From assembly GCA_019244295.1 (NCBI GenBank), contig JAFASX010000157.1, forward strand, positions 1-44,351: a DNA stretch of 44,351 bases. The letters are read 5' to 3'. The stretch comes from Pseudonocardia sp. (lineage in GTDB: Bacteria; Actinomycetota; Actinomycetes; Mycobacteriales; Pseudonocardiaceae). A program made the position numbers and the translations under genes. This document shows, piece after piece, positions 9,040 through 17,453 of the stretch (position 1 is the stretch's first letter; every line of letters starts with the position of its first letter). The notes under the pieces are model-generated. The model had not been told where the DNA came from, searched no databases, and worked only from the letters and a program-made list of their open reading frames with translations.

Positions 9040-9308
9040 GCCGGCGGCCAGTCTACGACGCGACCGTGCCAGGCACACCCACAACTTCATCGCAAGCGGC
9101 GTTACCGTGCACAACAGCATCGAACGAGACAGCGACCTTGTCATCCTGCTGCACCGCCCCGACGTCTACGAACGCGACGACCCACCCCGTGCCGGCGAAG
9201 CAGACCTCATCATCGCCAAACACCGCAACGGACCAACCACAAACCACCACCACCAGCGTCGCACACCAGCTGCCCCACAGCCGATTCACCAACCTCGCAC
9301 GCCCGTGA
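9040..9308 (+). pseudogene. Relic of intein C-terminus plus DnaB helicase C-extein
   Basis: PVYDATVPGT followed, after a 2-base slip, by HNFIASGVTVHN is a canonical intein C-terminal splicing region (blocks F and G) with the terminal His-Asn. The next residue is Ser, and the flanking sequence SIERDSDLVILLHRPDVYER plus GEADLIIAKHRNGPT is the C-terminal RecA-core end of replicative helicase DnaB. This is the known DnaB intein insertion point. After a further frameshift near 9235 the normal DnaB ending (SVAHQLPHSRFTNLAR) runs to TGA 9306-9308. The N-extein and the rest of the intein are absent, so this is a displaced 3' fragment and not a working gene. Confidence 0.75.
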
Positions 9309-9599
9309 TCGTCGGTCTCATGAATCGCGGCATAATCTCAGTGTTGATGGCACATGGACGGCCCAAGCCATCGAGATTAATTTTCTTTGTTCTCGGCGTA
9401 TCGTGCTCCCCGCTGCCCGCGCGTACCCAGAGTGGTGGACGCTTCCAACGGCTGTACTGCCTCGATGTGGAGTCGGTGTGGAGTCGGGCGTCCAGAGATC
9501 GAGGGCATCCACCGTCGACGCTGTCTCGTTGAGCCCAAGACCGACCTATCGCTGTGTCCAGCCAAGGAGGAAGAAGTCCAGCAAGCCTGGGCACTGGCC
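9309..9599. other. No recognisable gene
   Basis: This stretch lies between the DnaB relic and the IS5-like fragment. Short open frames exist on both strands, but none has a family motif or a ribosome binding site. I see only insertion-sequence debris context here. Confidence 0.4.
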
Positions 9600-9818
9600 G
9601 CCGCATGACAGCGAAAGTTGAGTTTTCAGTCCGCTGTTCTTGAAGGCTTTAGCGTCATGAGTTGAGCCTGCTACAGGTTTCCCTGCGTAGAGGAAGATTC
9701 CGTCTAGGTTGCAAGATATGTGCAGATTGAAACCTTTTCTTCGATGTTTTCCAGAGTACATTCCCTGCTTACACCGCCAGTTCCGGGCGGGTACGAGAGT
9801 GCCGTCGACTAAATACAC
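9600..9818 (-). pseudogene. IS5-type (DDE_4) transposase fragment
   Basis: On the minus strand, YLVDGTLVPARNWRCKQGMY followed by HRRKGFNLHISCNLDGIFLY and AGSTHDAKAFKNSGL is the middle of a DDE_4/IS5-group transposase. It holds the first catalytic Asp (VDGT) and the second (THDAKAF). Both ends are missing: the upstream end stops near the IS66 element and the downstream sequence from about 9625 is unrelated. It is visibly less GC-rich than its surroundings, a sign of foreign origin. Confidence 0.65.
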
Positions 9819-9879
9819 AGGTTCGCGTTGTGCGTACCTTGGGGGTTATTCAGCCTCTCTGTAGAAGTGCAGAGCAATT

Positions 9880-9896
9880 GTAAGTATTCGGAAGTC
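9880..9896 (+). repeat. IS66 left terminal inverted repeat
   Basis: GTAAGTATTCGGAAGTC is the exact reverse complement of positions 11203-11219 at the other end of the element. Confidence 0.85.
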
Positions 9897-10020
9897 GTAT
9901 GACGGGACGTCGGCGTTCGCCAGCGCCGTTGTCCGCGACACGCCGGTGTGTGGTGCGTGTTTGCGGGTCGGTGGGGGTGTTTGCTGTGTTGCGTGATGGT
10001 TGCGGCCGGTGTTGTCCCGG

Positions 10021-11124
10021 TTTCGGAGGGTGCTGAGGCGTCGCCGCGGGATGCGCTGGATGCCGCGCTGGAGGCGAACCGGCGGCTGTCGGAGATGGCG
10101 GAGGGGTTGCGGGAGGCCACCCTGGCCGGCACATGCACAGCCGCCGGGGCGCTGCTGGCCCCGCTCGAAAAGCGATCACCCAGCGGTCGCGGGGCTCCTG
10201 GCACCCGCACGCCGACGAGACCACCTGGCGGGTGTTCACCCCCGGTGACGGCGATGGCCCGGCGACATGGTGGCTGTGGGTGTTCCTGGGCCCCGACACC
10301 GCATGCTTCGTGATGGACCCCACCCCAGCGGGGGGCGTGCTGGCCCGCCACGCCGGCATCGAGGAACAGACCAGGCAGCTCACCCCGGATTCCAACGGCG
10401 GGCCACGGCGGCTGGTGATCTCCAGCGACTTTTACCCCGTCTACGCCTCCGCCAGGAAGAAGACCGATGACCTGATCAATCTTTACCGCTGGGCGCATAC
10501 CCGACGGCACTTCGCGCGGGCCGGGGACGCCAACCCAACCAGCTGACGCACCGGAGCACCGCGTGGCGCGAACGCATCGCTGAGCTGTACACGGCACACA
10601 GCAAGCTGATGGCCGCATGGAACGCCTCCACCGCCCCCGCGCCGCCAGACCCCGCCGCGACCCGCCTGGATAAGGCCTACACCGCCTGGGACATCGCACT
10701 CAACGCGATCAACCAGGCACGCAGGATCCAGATGACCTCCCCCGGCCTTCCACAACCGGCGAAGAAAGCACTAGCCACCCAGGACCGGGAATGGGACGAC
10801 CTGGCCAGACACCGTGACCACCGATGATCAGCCTGGACAACAACCCCGCCGAACGCACCCTACGCCGCCCGGTCGTGACCCGCAAAAACGCCTACGGCTC
10901 CCGCAACGACGACACGGCCCGCCTCGCCGCCAGAATCTGGACCATCACCGCCACCGCCCAGATGGCCGGGGTGAACACCCCTGACCTACCTCACCGCCTA
11001 CCTCGACGAATGCGGCCGCAACAACGGCAAACCGCTCACCAGCCCGGCACCGCGGCGCTTCCTGACCTGCAATGCCAACCCCGAAGACCTCCGAACCTGG
11101 GCACAACCACCACCCCCCGGATAA
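10021..11124 (+). pseudogene. IS66 TnpC-type transposase, multiply frameshifted
   Basis: Three frames together give an IS66 transposase. The N-terminal helix is ALDAALEANRRLSEMAEGL. The DDE core opens with SWHPHADETTWRVF and continues WWLWVFLGPDTACFVMDPT, LVISSDFYPVYASA and INLYRWAHTRRHF. A later segment is EWDDLARHRDH, followed by SLDNNPAERTLRRPVVTRKN with its Asn-Asn-Pro-Ala-Glu block and YLTAYLDECGRNNG at the C-terminus. Breaks lie near 10180, 10545, 10825 and 10980. The zinc-finger and linker region between the N-terminal helix and the DDE core is deleted. It cannot encode an active enzyme. Confidence 0.8.
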
Positions 11125-11202
11125 CACCCCGCACGGATAACACCCACACCGGCGCGGCCACCGTGAACCAGCCACGCCGCCCATCGGCATGCCCTTACAC
11201 AG

Positions 11203-11219
11203 GACTTCCGAATACTTAC
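11203..11219 (-). repeat. IS66 right terminal inverted repeat
   Basis: GACTTCCGAATACTTAC is the perfect 17-bp inverse of the left end at 9880-9896. Confidence 0.85.
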
Positions 11220-11254
11220 CTCACGCCGGCCTTGCGTGAAAACCATCAGGGACG

Positions 11255-11278
11255 AACGGGAGGGTACGACCCTCCGTT
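11255..11278. terminator. Strong hairpin between IS66 and the azasugar-type cluster
   Basis: AAC, a bulged G, then GGAGGGT pairs with ACCCTCC and GTT across an ACG loop, giving ten base pairs. No T-run follows. It could be an intrinsic-type barrier insulating the downstream operon, or a palindromic relic of the insertion. Confidence 0.4.
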
Positions 11279-11459
11279 AATCTTGCTCATCCACAGGTTT
11301 TCATCATTGCTCGTTCGGTTGGTCGCGCTGGGCAAATGCGGCGCCTACGCCGCCGTTCACGCCGAGTTCGCCGGGGTGAACATCGGGGAACAAACTCTGG
11401 CGAGAAGCCACTACGCGTTTGATGCCTGGATGGCCTGGGAATTCTTGAAACAGGGTTTA

Positions 11460-11499
11460 TTGAACTTTGCTAGTGGGTGAACTATCGATTCCTAATCGA
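11460..11499 (+). promoter_or_regulatory. Candidate promoter and operator of the aminotransferase operon
   Basis: TTGAAC at 11460-11465 and TATCGA at 11483-11488 are spaced by 17 bp and resemble a -35/-10 pair, with a weak -10. A perfect palindrome, TCGATT-CCT-AATCGA (11485-11499), overlaps and follows the -10, a typical place for a repressor. The start codon at 11511 is preceded by a GGGGG ribosome binding site. The DeoR protein of the cluster is one possible ligand. Confidence 0.3.
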
Positions 11500-11510
11500 G
11501 GGGGTCCTCT

Positions 11511-12773
11511 GTGTTTAGTCTGGATACGAAAGCGATGTACTACCCGGTCAGTGACCGCCGGATTGTCGCAGGTGAGGGGGTGTATCTGCGCGACGCGGAA
11601 GGCAACTCCTTCATCGACTGTGCCTCAGCCACCTTCAATCTCAGCCTCGGTTACAGCCATCCGGCGGTCGTCGCGGCCATTCAGGAGCAAGCCGAGAAGC
11701 TGATCCACACCACGTCGAGCTTTCAGAGCGAGCCGGTGGTGCGCTTGGCTAGCCGTCTGGTCGAGTTGGCGCCGAAGAAGCTCACCAAGGCGCACCTGAA
11801 GGTCGCCAGTGGGTCGAGCGCCAACGAGGGAGCGATCAAGATGGCGCAGCGCGCTACAGGCCGGCGCGATGTGGTGACGCTGTTTCGAAGCCATGTCGGG
11901 CAGAGCACCATGCTCGCCAGCCTGTCCGGCAATGCGTTCCGTAAGGAGCCCCTTGGGCATGTGTACCCCGGGGGCCTACACGTTCCCGACCCATATTGTT
12001 TGCGCTGCTTCTACCGCCAGAGCTACCCGGACTGTGGGCTGCTGTGCGTCGATCGGATCGAGCAGTTCCTTGAGTTTGCCAGCAGCGGCAGCGTCGCGGC
12101 GATCCTGATCGAACCCATCGCCGGCAACGGGGGCAACATCATCCCGCCCAACGGCTACTTCCAGCGGCTGCGCCAACTGTGCGACGCCCACGACATCAAA
12201 CTGCTCGTCGACGAGGTGCAAACCGGTATTGGGCGGACAGGGCGAATGTTCGCCTGCGAGCACTTCGGGATCGAACCAGACGCGATGAGCCTGGCTAAGG
12301 GCCTGGGAGGCTCAGGGGCGCAGGTAGCGGCGATTCTGGCCAGTGACGAGCTCGCTGGCCTTCCCGCCGACCACCACTCGTTCACCTACGGGGCAAACTC
12401 ACTGGCCTGCGCGGCGGCGTTAGCCACGCTCGACGTAATCGATGATCCGGACTTCCTGGCCCACGTCCGCGCGGTCGGTGCGCGGATCCTCGATCGTCTC
12501 GGGGAGCTGAAGAACCGCTGCCCGTGCATTCTCGACGTGCGCGGTGTCGGATTGATGATCGGTATCGAAATCGCGCGCCGTGACGGCAGCCCAGACCCAC
12601 AGCTGACCAACATCCTGGCCAAACGCGCGATGGATCACGCCCTGTTCCTGCGGACCTCCCGTTACGGGCACGGCAACGTGTTGAAAATTCGCCCGCCGCT
12701 GATCCTCACTGATGTTGAAGCCGAGCTGATCTGCGATCGTCTCGATGACCTGCTGCGGAGTGTCACAGCGTGA
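11511..12773 (+). CDS. Class III PLP aminotransferase (GabT1-like), first gene of azasugar-type cluster
   Basis: This 420-residue fold-type I aminotransferase is of the GabT/acetylornithine type. It has GSSANEGAIKMAQRATGR for phosphate binding, the PLP-pyridine Asp234 in LLVDEVQTGIGRTG, and Schiff-base Lys263 in MSLAKGLGGSG. A cysteine-rich insert (DPYCLRCFYRQSYPDCGLLC) is seen before the core. The start is GTG after a G-rich ribosome binding site. In Bacillus azasugar biosynthesis GabT1 aminates C2 of fructose 6-phosphate. The next two genes here are the matching phosphatase and dehydrogenase in the same order. The stop overlaps the next gene by 4 nt. The role is inferred from context; the substrate is not provable from sequence. 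Confidence 0.8.
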   Translation: MFSLDTKAMYYPVSDRRIVAGEGVYLRDAEGNSFIDCASATFNLSLGYSHPAVVAAIQEQAEKLIHTTSSFQSEPVVRLASRLVELAPKKLTKAHLKVASGSSANEGAIKMAQRATGRRDVVTLFRSHVGQSTMLASLSGNAFRKEPLGHVYPGGLHVPDPYCLRCFYRQSYPDCGLLCVDRIEQFLEFASSGSVAAILIEPIAGNGGNIIPPNGYFQRLRQLCDAHDIKLLVDEVQTGIGRTGRMFACEHFGIEPDAMSLAKGLGGSGAQVAAILASDELAGLPADHHSFTYGANSLACAAALATLDVIDDPDFLAHVRAVGARILDRLGELKNRCPCILDVRGVGLMIGIEIARRDGSPDPQLTNILAKRAMDHALFLRTSRYGHGNVLKIRPPLILTDVEAELICDRLDDLLRSVTA

Positions 12774-13720
12774 GCGGGATGAAGGAATTGCTGCTAGGCA
12801 CTGCGACCGCCATCCGCCAGGCGATCCACTCCACGCCCAAGTCGCAGGCCCTGCGGCTGACTTGCCATGACGCCCCAGGCGGTGACGCCCAGTTCGGCAT
12901 CGACGAGATCGCCGAAGAAGCGGCGTGGCACCACCTGCGCGCCCATCATGAACCGCTCGCGGTCTACACCGAGGACCACCCGCTGCGCACCACCGGTCCG
13001 CGTCCGCGCACCGTCGTGGTCGTAGACCCGATCGATGGCACCCGGCCAGCCGCGGCCGAGCTCGAATCATCGATGATCTCCATCGCTGCCGCGCCCTACA
13101 CTCCAGACGTCCGCCTCGGCGAGGTGCACAGCGCCTTGCTGATGGAAACCCGCTCCGGGGCGTGGATGTACACCGATCCGCACACCCGATTCGAGACCCA
13201 CGGTTACCAGCGGACATTGCCCAGGCTGTCGGACACAACCGACCCGAACCGCATGTTCTGGTCCTTCGAGCTCAACGGGCACCCAATGGCCCTGATGGCC
13301 CACGCCTACGGCCACCTGGTTGACCAGTCGGCCAACACCGGCGGAGTCTTCATCTTCAACAGCGCCACGTTCTCCATCACCCGGATCCTCACCGGTCAGC
13401 TCGACGCCTACCTCGACATCGGCAACCGCATCCTGCGCGATAACCCCACGACCGAGCCGGACTTCCGGGCGTGCGGGCGGGGACACGTCCTGCACCTGTT
13501 CCCCTACGACATCGCCGCCGCTGTCACCTTGGCCACACGAGCCGGCGCGGTCGTCACCGACGGCTACGGGCGCGACCTGGCCGAAACCCGCCTACTCGAC
13601 GGCGGCGAATCCAACCAGCAGTCGTGCATCGCCGCAGCCAATCCGGCGCTGCACAAGACACTTCTTGACCTCATCCATTGGCCGGGCCCGGCCACGATCT
13701 TCAGCCCTGGAGACTTCTAA
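12770..13720 (+). CDS. Inositol-monophosphatase-like phosphatase (YktC1-like)
   Basis: This is a 316-residue protein of the IMPase/FBPase/CysQ superfamily, Mg-dependent and Li-sensitive as a class. The metal-binding signature is VVDPIDGTRPAA (Asp86 and Asp89). An upstream acidic site reads DEIAEEAAWHHL and TEDHPL, and the C-terminal motif LFPYDIAAAVTLA replaces the usual WDxAAG. The third-metal Asp region is recognisable but diverged. GTG overlaps the aminotransferase stop. In the azasugar route the matching enzyme (YktC1) removes phosphate from 2-amino-2-deoxymannitol 6-phosphate; this gene sits exactly in that slot. A phosphatase acting on another polyol phosphate is the alternative. Confidence 0.75.
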   Translation: MSGMKELLLGTATAIRQAIHSTPKSQALRLTCHDAPGGDAQFGIDEIAEEAAWHHLRAHHEPLAVYTEDHPLRTTGPRPRTVVVVDPIDGTRPAAAELESSMISIAAAPYTPDVRLGEVHSALLMETRSGAWMYTDPHTRFETHGYQRTLPRLSDTTDPNRMFWSFELNGHPMALMAHAYGHLVDQSANTGGVFIFNSATFSITRILTGQLDAYLDIGNRILRDNPTTEPDFRACGRGHVLHLFPYDIAAAVTLATRAGAVVTDGYGRDLAETRLLDGGESNQQSCIAAANPALHKTLLDLIHWPGPATIFSPGDF

Positions 13721-13722
13721 CC

Positions 13723-14748
13723 ATGCGTGCACTGACCTTGACCGACACGCGGTGGCTGCAACTGCGGGATCGACCCGCGCCCACCCTTTCCCGCGACGAC
13801 GATGTGATTGTCGACGTTGCGCAAACCGGGATCTGCGGCACCGACCGCAGCGTGCTGGTTGGGAAGTTTCCCGCCCTACCCGGTGTGGTCATGGGCCACG
13901 AGGGTGTGGGCCGGGTCGCCCGGGTTGGCGAGTACGTCGAGCATCTGCGTCCCGGAGACCGGGTGGTGATCAACCCGACGCTGTACTGCGGACACTGCCC
14001 ACCCTGCCAGCACAGCCGAACCAACCACTGCCGCAATAAGCGCGGGACGGAGGTGGGTATCGATCGCGATGGATCGTTCGCCGACCAGATCGTGCTGCCT
14101 GCGGCGTTCATACATCCGATTCCGCAGGACATGAGCTTCGACCAAGCGACCCTGGTCGAACCGTTGACCTGCGCGCTGAACAACCTCCTAAGCGCTGGGC
14201 TCGATCCCGGTGACCAGCTCATCGTGCTCGGCGGTGGACCGATCGGCGCCACAGTCGCCGCCCTCGCCCACCACCTTGGCCACCCTACCACCGTCGTGGA
14301 AACCGACCCCACCCGCAGGGACCTGCTCGCGGGCGTCCTGCCCGCCATCGTCGGACAGGACGCCACCCCAATCGAGGTCGTCGAGCACGCCGGCGACCTA
14401 CCACCGAGCCAGTCGGTCATCGACACAGTTGGCAACCTGCTACCTCAGGCACTCGACCTGGTCGCCCCAGGCGGCAGCGTCGTGATCATGGGTTACCACA
14501 GTCACGCGGTCGCCCAGCTACACCCGCTAGAGATTTTGCAGCGTGGCATCCGGATAGTGGGCGCCGGCGACTACCCCGGCAACTTGTTCCCGCGCGCGCT
14601 GCACATCGCCGGCCAGCTACCACTGGCCGCGCTGATCACCCACCGGTTCAAACTCGACGAGTTCGAGCAGGCGATCGAGCTGCTCTCCCCGAACGGGGCG
14701 GGCTACTCAGCCTTAAAGATCGTCATCCAGAGTGGGCCGGCGTCATGA
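13723..14748 (+). CDS. Zinc-dependent MDR polyol dehydrogenase (GutB1-like)
   Basis: This 341-residue medium-chain dehydrogenase has catalytic zinc ligands Cys38 (TGICGTD) and His59-Glu60 (GHEGVG). The structural zinc is bound by four cysteines at 89, 92, 95 and 103. The Rossmann motif is VLGGGPIGATVAA. It follows the phosphatase by two bases and its stop overlaps the glycosidase start. In Bacillus GutB1 oxidises the C6 hydroxyl of 2-amino-2-deoxymannitol, after which the product cyclises to an azasugar. The family also contains sorbitol, threonine and 2-deoxy-scyllo-inosamine dehydrogenases, so an aminocyclitol route is the main alternative. Confidence 0.8.
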   Translation: MRALTLTDTRWLQLRDRPAPTLSRDDDVIVDVAQTGICGTDRSVLVGKFPALPGVVMGHEGVGRVARVGEYVEHLRPGDRVVINPTLYCGHCPPCQHSRTNHCRNKRGTEVGIDRDGSFADQIVLPAAFIHPIPQDMSFDQATLVEPLTCALNNLLSAGLDPGDQLIVLGGGPIGATVAALAHHLGHPTTVVETDPTRRDLLAGVLPAIVGQDATPIEVVEHAGDLPPSQSVIDTVGNLLPQALDLVAPGGSVVIMGYHSHAVAQLHPLEILQRGIRIVGAGDYPGNLFPRALHIAGQLPLAALITHRFKLDEFEQAIELLSPNGAGYSALKIVIQSGPAS

Positions 14749-16622
14749 CGACCCGATTCGTCCGCCAGCGCGACCCACTCGGAGAGCTGACCCGGCGGCT
14801 CGGGCGGCCCGCTGTGCTCGGCGAGTACCCCTACTACCGGGTTCGACCAGAGCGCTGGGAGGCCAACCTCCTCGCGGCGCGCACCGCCGGGGTGGATGTC
14901 ATCACCGCCTACATTCCCTGGCGGCATCACGAAACCACCGGCGGCGGCTTCGACTTCACCGGCTTCAGCGACCCGCAACGCGATGTCGTGCAATTTTTGC
15001 GGCTGGTCGCCGCGGCCGACCTGTTCCTGATCGCGAAACCGGGCCCGTTCGTACACGCCGAGCTTCAGCTCGGCGGCCTTCCCGACCGCGTCGTGCCCAC
15101 CCCCACCAACGGATTCATCCCCGCGCGTACGCTGGCCGGAACTACGGTCAGCTCGCAGGGCCAGCCCCTGCCTTCCCCATGGGACCCCCGTTTCCGCCGC
15201 CACTACCGAGAATGGCTCGCCGTGCTCAGCGAGCACGTCCTACGCGAACGGCTGTACCCGACCGGGCCGATCATCGCGATTCAGGTCGGCAACGAAGGCG
15301 TCTACAGCGAGGCCAACCAACCACTCGGCGCGTTCGGCGCCGAGGAACCCGCCCGCCGTCTTACCGCCGCCTCACCCCGCGCGGCGACCGACTCGGACAC
15401 CGGCGACCTAGATGGCGCGCGGGGGGCGCGGGAAGCGACCCTAATCAACGACGCGCTGGCGGACATCGCGGCCGCGCTCGCAACGTCCGCACCGCTGCTG
15501 TCCAATCTGCCGCTACCCGAACGGGGATATCAGCCAGGCCGAGCGGTCGACGCCTGGCTCGCACGCGTCCCGTTTATTGGACCGCCACGCGGCGCGGTCG
15601 GCTACACCAGCTGGGTCGGCACCCCGCACACCGACGAGGACACCCTAATCCGTTACTGGTTGGGCGCGCGGCTGCTCGGCGGGGACTGCCTGGAAGACAA
15701 CTGGGGCCACATCTGGGACGACACCGCCTACCTCGACCCACGCACCACCTGGTCGCACGCGCTGCTCGGACTCGCCCTCGGTTCGCGTACCTGCAGCCTG
15801 TACACTGCGTGCGCAACTTCGCACTGGTCCCCGCAATTGGACCTCGATCCCACCGCGCTACGCGCTGCCGGACGTGACCCGGCTGCGTTCGCCCCGCCTT
15901 ACTGCCCAGGCGCCCCGCTGCGCGAGAACGGCACGACCGGACCCACCTTTCCCGCGCTATGCGCCCTGCGTCGGCTGCTCGAAGAACACGGCCCCGCGCT
16001 GCTGTCCAGCCAACTGCGCCCCGACGTGACGCTGCTCGTCGACCCGAACCTCGAGCGTGGCGCACTGACCGCCGCCGCTCGCGTATGCGGCTACCTGATG
16101 ACTCGTCACGGGTTGACCTGCGACATCAGCCCCGAGTGCGGCGATCCTCCGCCAGAGGTCGAGGGTCTGGCGCTCATCGTCCCTACTGCGCACAGCCTAG
16201 AGCGGTGGCGCGACTGGGCCCGGGGCCGTTCCGGCCTCACGGTCTGGCTCACCGACCACGCGCCCCCCGGTGCGCTCGCGCGGCACCGCCCCGATCCCCG
16301 CGACAGCCCCGCGCTTCAGCGAGTCGCCGCCGACCTCGCCCCCCACGCCACCGGGACAGCCAGCTCAAGCTGGCCAACCGGGCTGGTCTCGATCCGGCGC
16401 CGGACCAGCGCGGAGGTGGGCTACGAGTTCCTGTTCAACCAGACGGCGAGCACTACGACCGTTCCCCACGCCGGCCAAGGCCTCAGCACCGAGCAACTCC
16501 CGTACCTCACACCAGGTGCCGCTGTGGTCGTACGCACCGACCACAGCGGCAGGCACCTGGCGGGTGCGCTCGATGACCATCCGACACTGAACACCGAACT
16601 CACAACAGGACGGTGGCGATGA
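14745..16622 (+). CDS. GH35-like beta-galactosidase family protein
   Basis: This 625-residue TIM-barrel glycosidase begins FVRQRDPLGELTRRLGRPAV and GEYPYYRVRPERWEANLLAA. It goes on with ITAYIPWRHHE and IAKPGPFVHAELQLGGLP, as in family 35. The expected acid/base Glu184 is in IAIQVGNEG, where GH35 usually has QxENEYG. A possible nucleophile is the Glu of CLEDNWGHIW. It has no signal peptide, so it would act in the cytoplasm. ATG overlaps the dehydrogenase stop (ATGA). In an iminosugar cluster it might trim a glycosylated or protected product, or be a target-like protein; that is inference. Confidence 0.65.
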   Translation: MTTRFVRQRDPLGELTRRLGRPAVLGEYPYYRVRPERWEANLLAARTAGVDVITAYIPWRHHETTGGGFDFTGFSDPQRDVVQFLRLVAAADLFLIAKPGPFVHAELQLGGLPDRVVPTPTNGFIPARTLAGTTVSSQGQPLPSPWDPRFRRHYREWLAVLSEHVLRERLYPTGPIIAIQVGNEGVYSEANQPLGAFGAEEPARRLTAASPRAATDSDTGDLDGARGAREATLINDALADIAAALATSAPLLSNLPLPERGYQPGRAVDAWLARVPFIGPPRGAVGYTSWVGTPHTDEDTLIRYWLGARLLGGDCLEDNWGHIWDDTAYLDPRTTWSHALLGLALGSRTCSLYTACATSHWSPQLDLDPTALRAAGRDPAAFAPPYCPGAPLRENGTTGPTFPALCALRRLLEEHGPALLSSQLRPDVTLLVDPNLERGALTAAARVCGYLMTRHGLTCDISPECGDPPPEVEGLALIVPTAHSLERWRDWARGRSGLTVWLTDHAPPGALARHRPDPRDSPALQRVAADLAPHATGTASSSWPTGLVSIRRRTSAEVGYEFLFNQTASTTTVPHAGQGLSTEQLPYLTPGAAVVVRTDHSGRHLAGALDDHPTLNTELTTGRWR

Positions 16623-16669
16623 ACCAACCAAAAGGCTCATTTGCACACCTCGTATGTTTGAATTGGCAG

Positions 16670-17446
16670 ATGGACATCGCGCACCGCCACAAGACGATCG
16701 TGGAGACAGTCGCCGACCGCGCCCGGGTGACCGTGGCCGAACTCGCGGCCCTGACGCAGTGCTCCGAGATGACCATCCGCCGGGACCTGGAGTCCTTGGA
16801 GAGCGCCGGGGTGCTGCGGCGAGTGCACGGCGGCGCGGAGCGTATCCCGCTCAGCGCGATCGAACCGCCCTACGCGCTGCGGGCACTGAGCAACACGGAG
16901 GCCAAACGTGCGCTCGCCCGCGCCTGTAGCGATCTTCTGGCCGACGGGGAGTCAGTGGTGCTCGACGCCGGGACCACCGCAGTGCAGATAGCGAAGGTTC
17001 TGCGGGGCCGACGGATGACGATCGCGCCGTTGTCGGTCCAGGTGCTGTGTGAGATCGCCTCGGATCCGACCACCAGCCTGCTGGTGCCCGGCGGTTCAGT
17101 ACGCCCCGGTGAGCAAACCTTTGTAGGGGAACCGGCCGAGCAAGCCCTAGGCGCGGTGCGCTTCGACACGCTCATCCTGGCTTGCTGCGGGTTGGACGCC
17201 GAGGCCGGCGCCACTACCCATCATCTCGACGACGCCCGGGTCAAGCGCGCCGCGCTCGCCTCAGCCACCCGGGTCATGGCCGTGGTGACCGCCGACAAGC
17301 TGGGAAAGATCGCCTTCGGAAAAGTCTGCTCGCCGCAACGGTTGGACCTCGTGGTCACCGACGCGCCTGCTACAGCTCAGCCGATCAAGGCGCTGCGCGC
17401 GATCGGCGTGCAGGTCTGCACCGTGCCCGTGAACCGCGAAAGCTGA
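16670..17446 (+). CDS. DeoR-family transcriptional regulator
   Basis: It has the classic DeoR layout: a winged helix (VAELAALTQCSEMTIRRDLE, then SAGVLRRVHGGA) and a C-terminal sugar-phosphate sensor domain with LDAGTTAVQIAKVL and TADKLGKIAFGKV. I chose ATG 16670 (MDIAHRHKTIVETV), the usual DeoR start. An upstream ATG at 16613 in the same frame would add 19 residues and overlap the glycosidase stop. DeoR members respond to phosphorylated sugars and often repress their own operon, which fits the phosphatase/aminotransferase context. The palindromes at 11485-11499 and 18144-18155 are candidate operators. Confidence 0.85.
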   Translation: MDIAHRHKTIVETVADRARVTVAELAALTQCSEMTIRRDLESLESAGVLRRVHGGAERIPLSAIEPPYALRALSNTEAKRALARACSDLLADGESVVLDAGTTAVQIAKVLRGRRMTIAPLSVQVLCEIASDPTTSLLVPGGSVRPGEQTFVGEPAEQALGAVRFDTLILACCGLDAEAGATTHHLDDARVKRAALASATRVMAVVTADKLGKIAFGKVCSPQRLDLVVTDAPATAQPIKALRAIGVQVCTVPVNRES

Positions 17447-17453
17447 TCCGCCC

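Larger units (their letters stand above)
9880..11219 (+). mobile_element. Degenerate IS66-family element with intact ends
   Basis: The element is bounded by perfect 17-bp inverted repeats that start GTAAG, as is usual for IS66 ends, and carries a broken IS66 TnpC-type transposase. The total length is about 1.34 kb against about 2.5 kb for complete IS66 elements, so the accessory tnpA and tnpB genes and part of tnpC were lost. The 8 bases flanking each end (9872-9879 and 11220-11227) do not match, so no target duplication is left. That suggests old age, recombination or decay. Confidence 0.75.

Noticed and set aside
11220..11510. Open frame running from the IS66 end toward the aminotransferase
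   Set aside because: It has no start of its own and no recognisable motif; it is an accidental extension of the transposase frame.
16650..16672. DeoR start at 16613
   Set aside because: The 19 extra residues are not DeoR-like, while MDIAHRHKTIVE at 16670 is the typical family start; the upstream start is kept as an alternative only.
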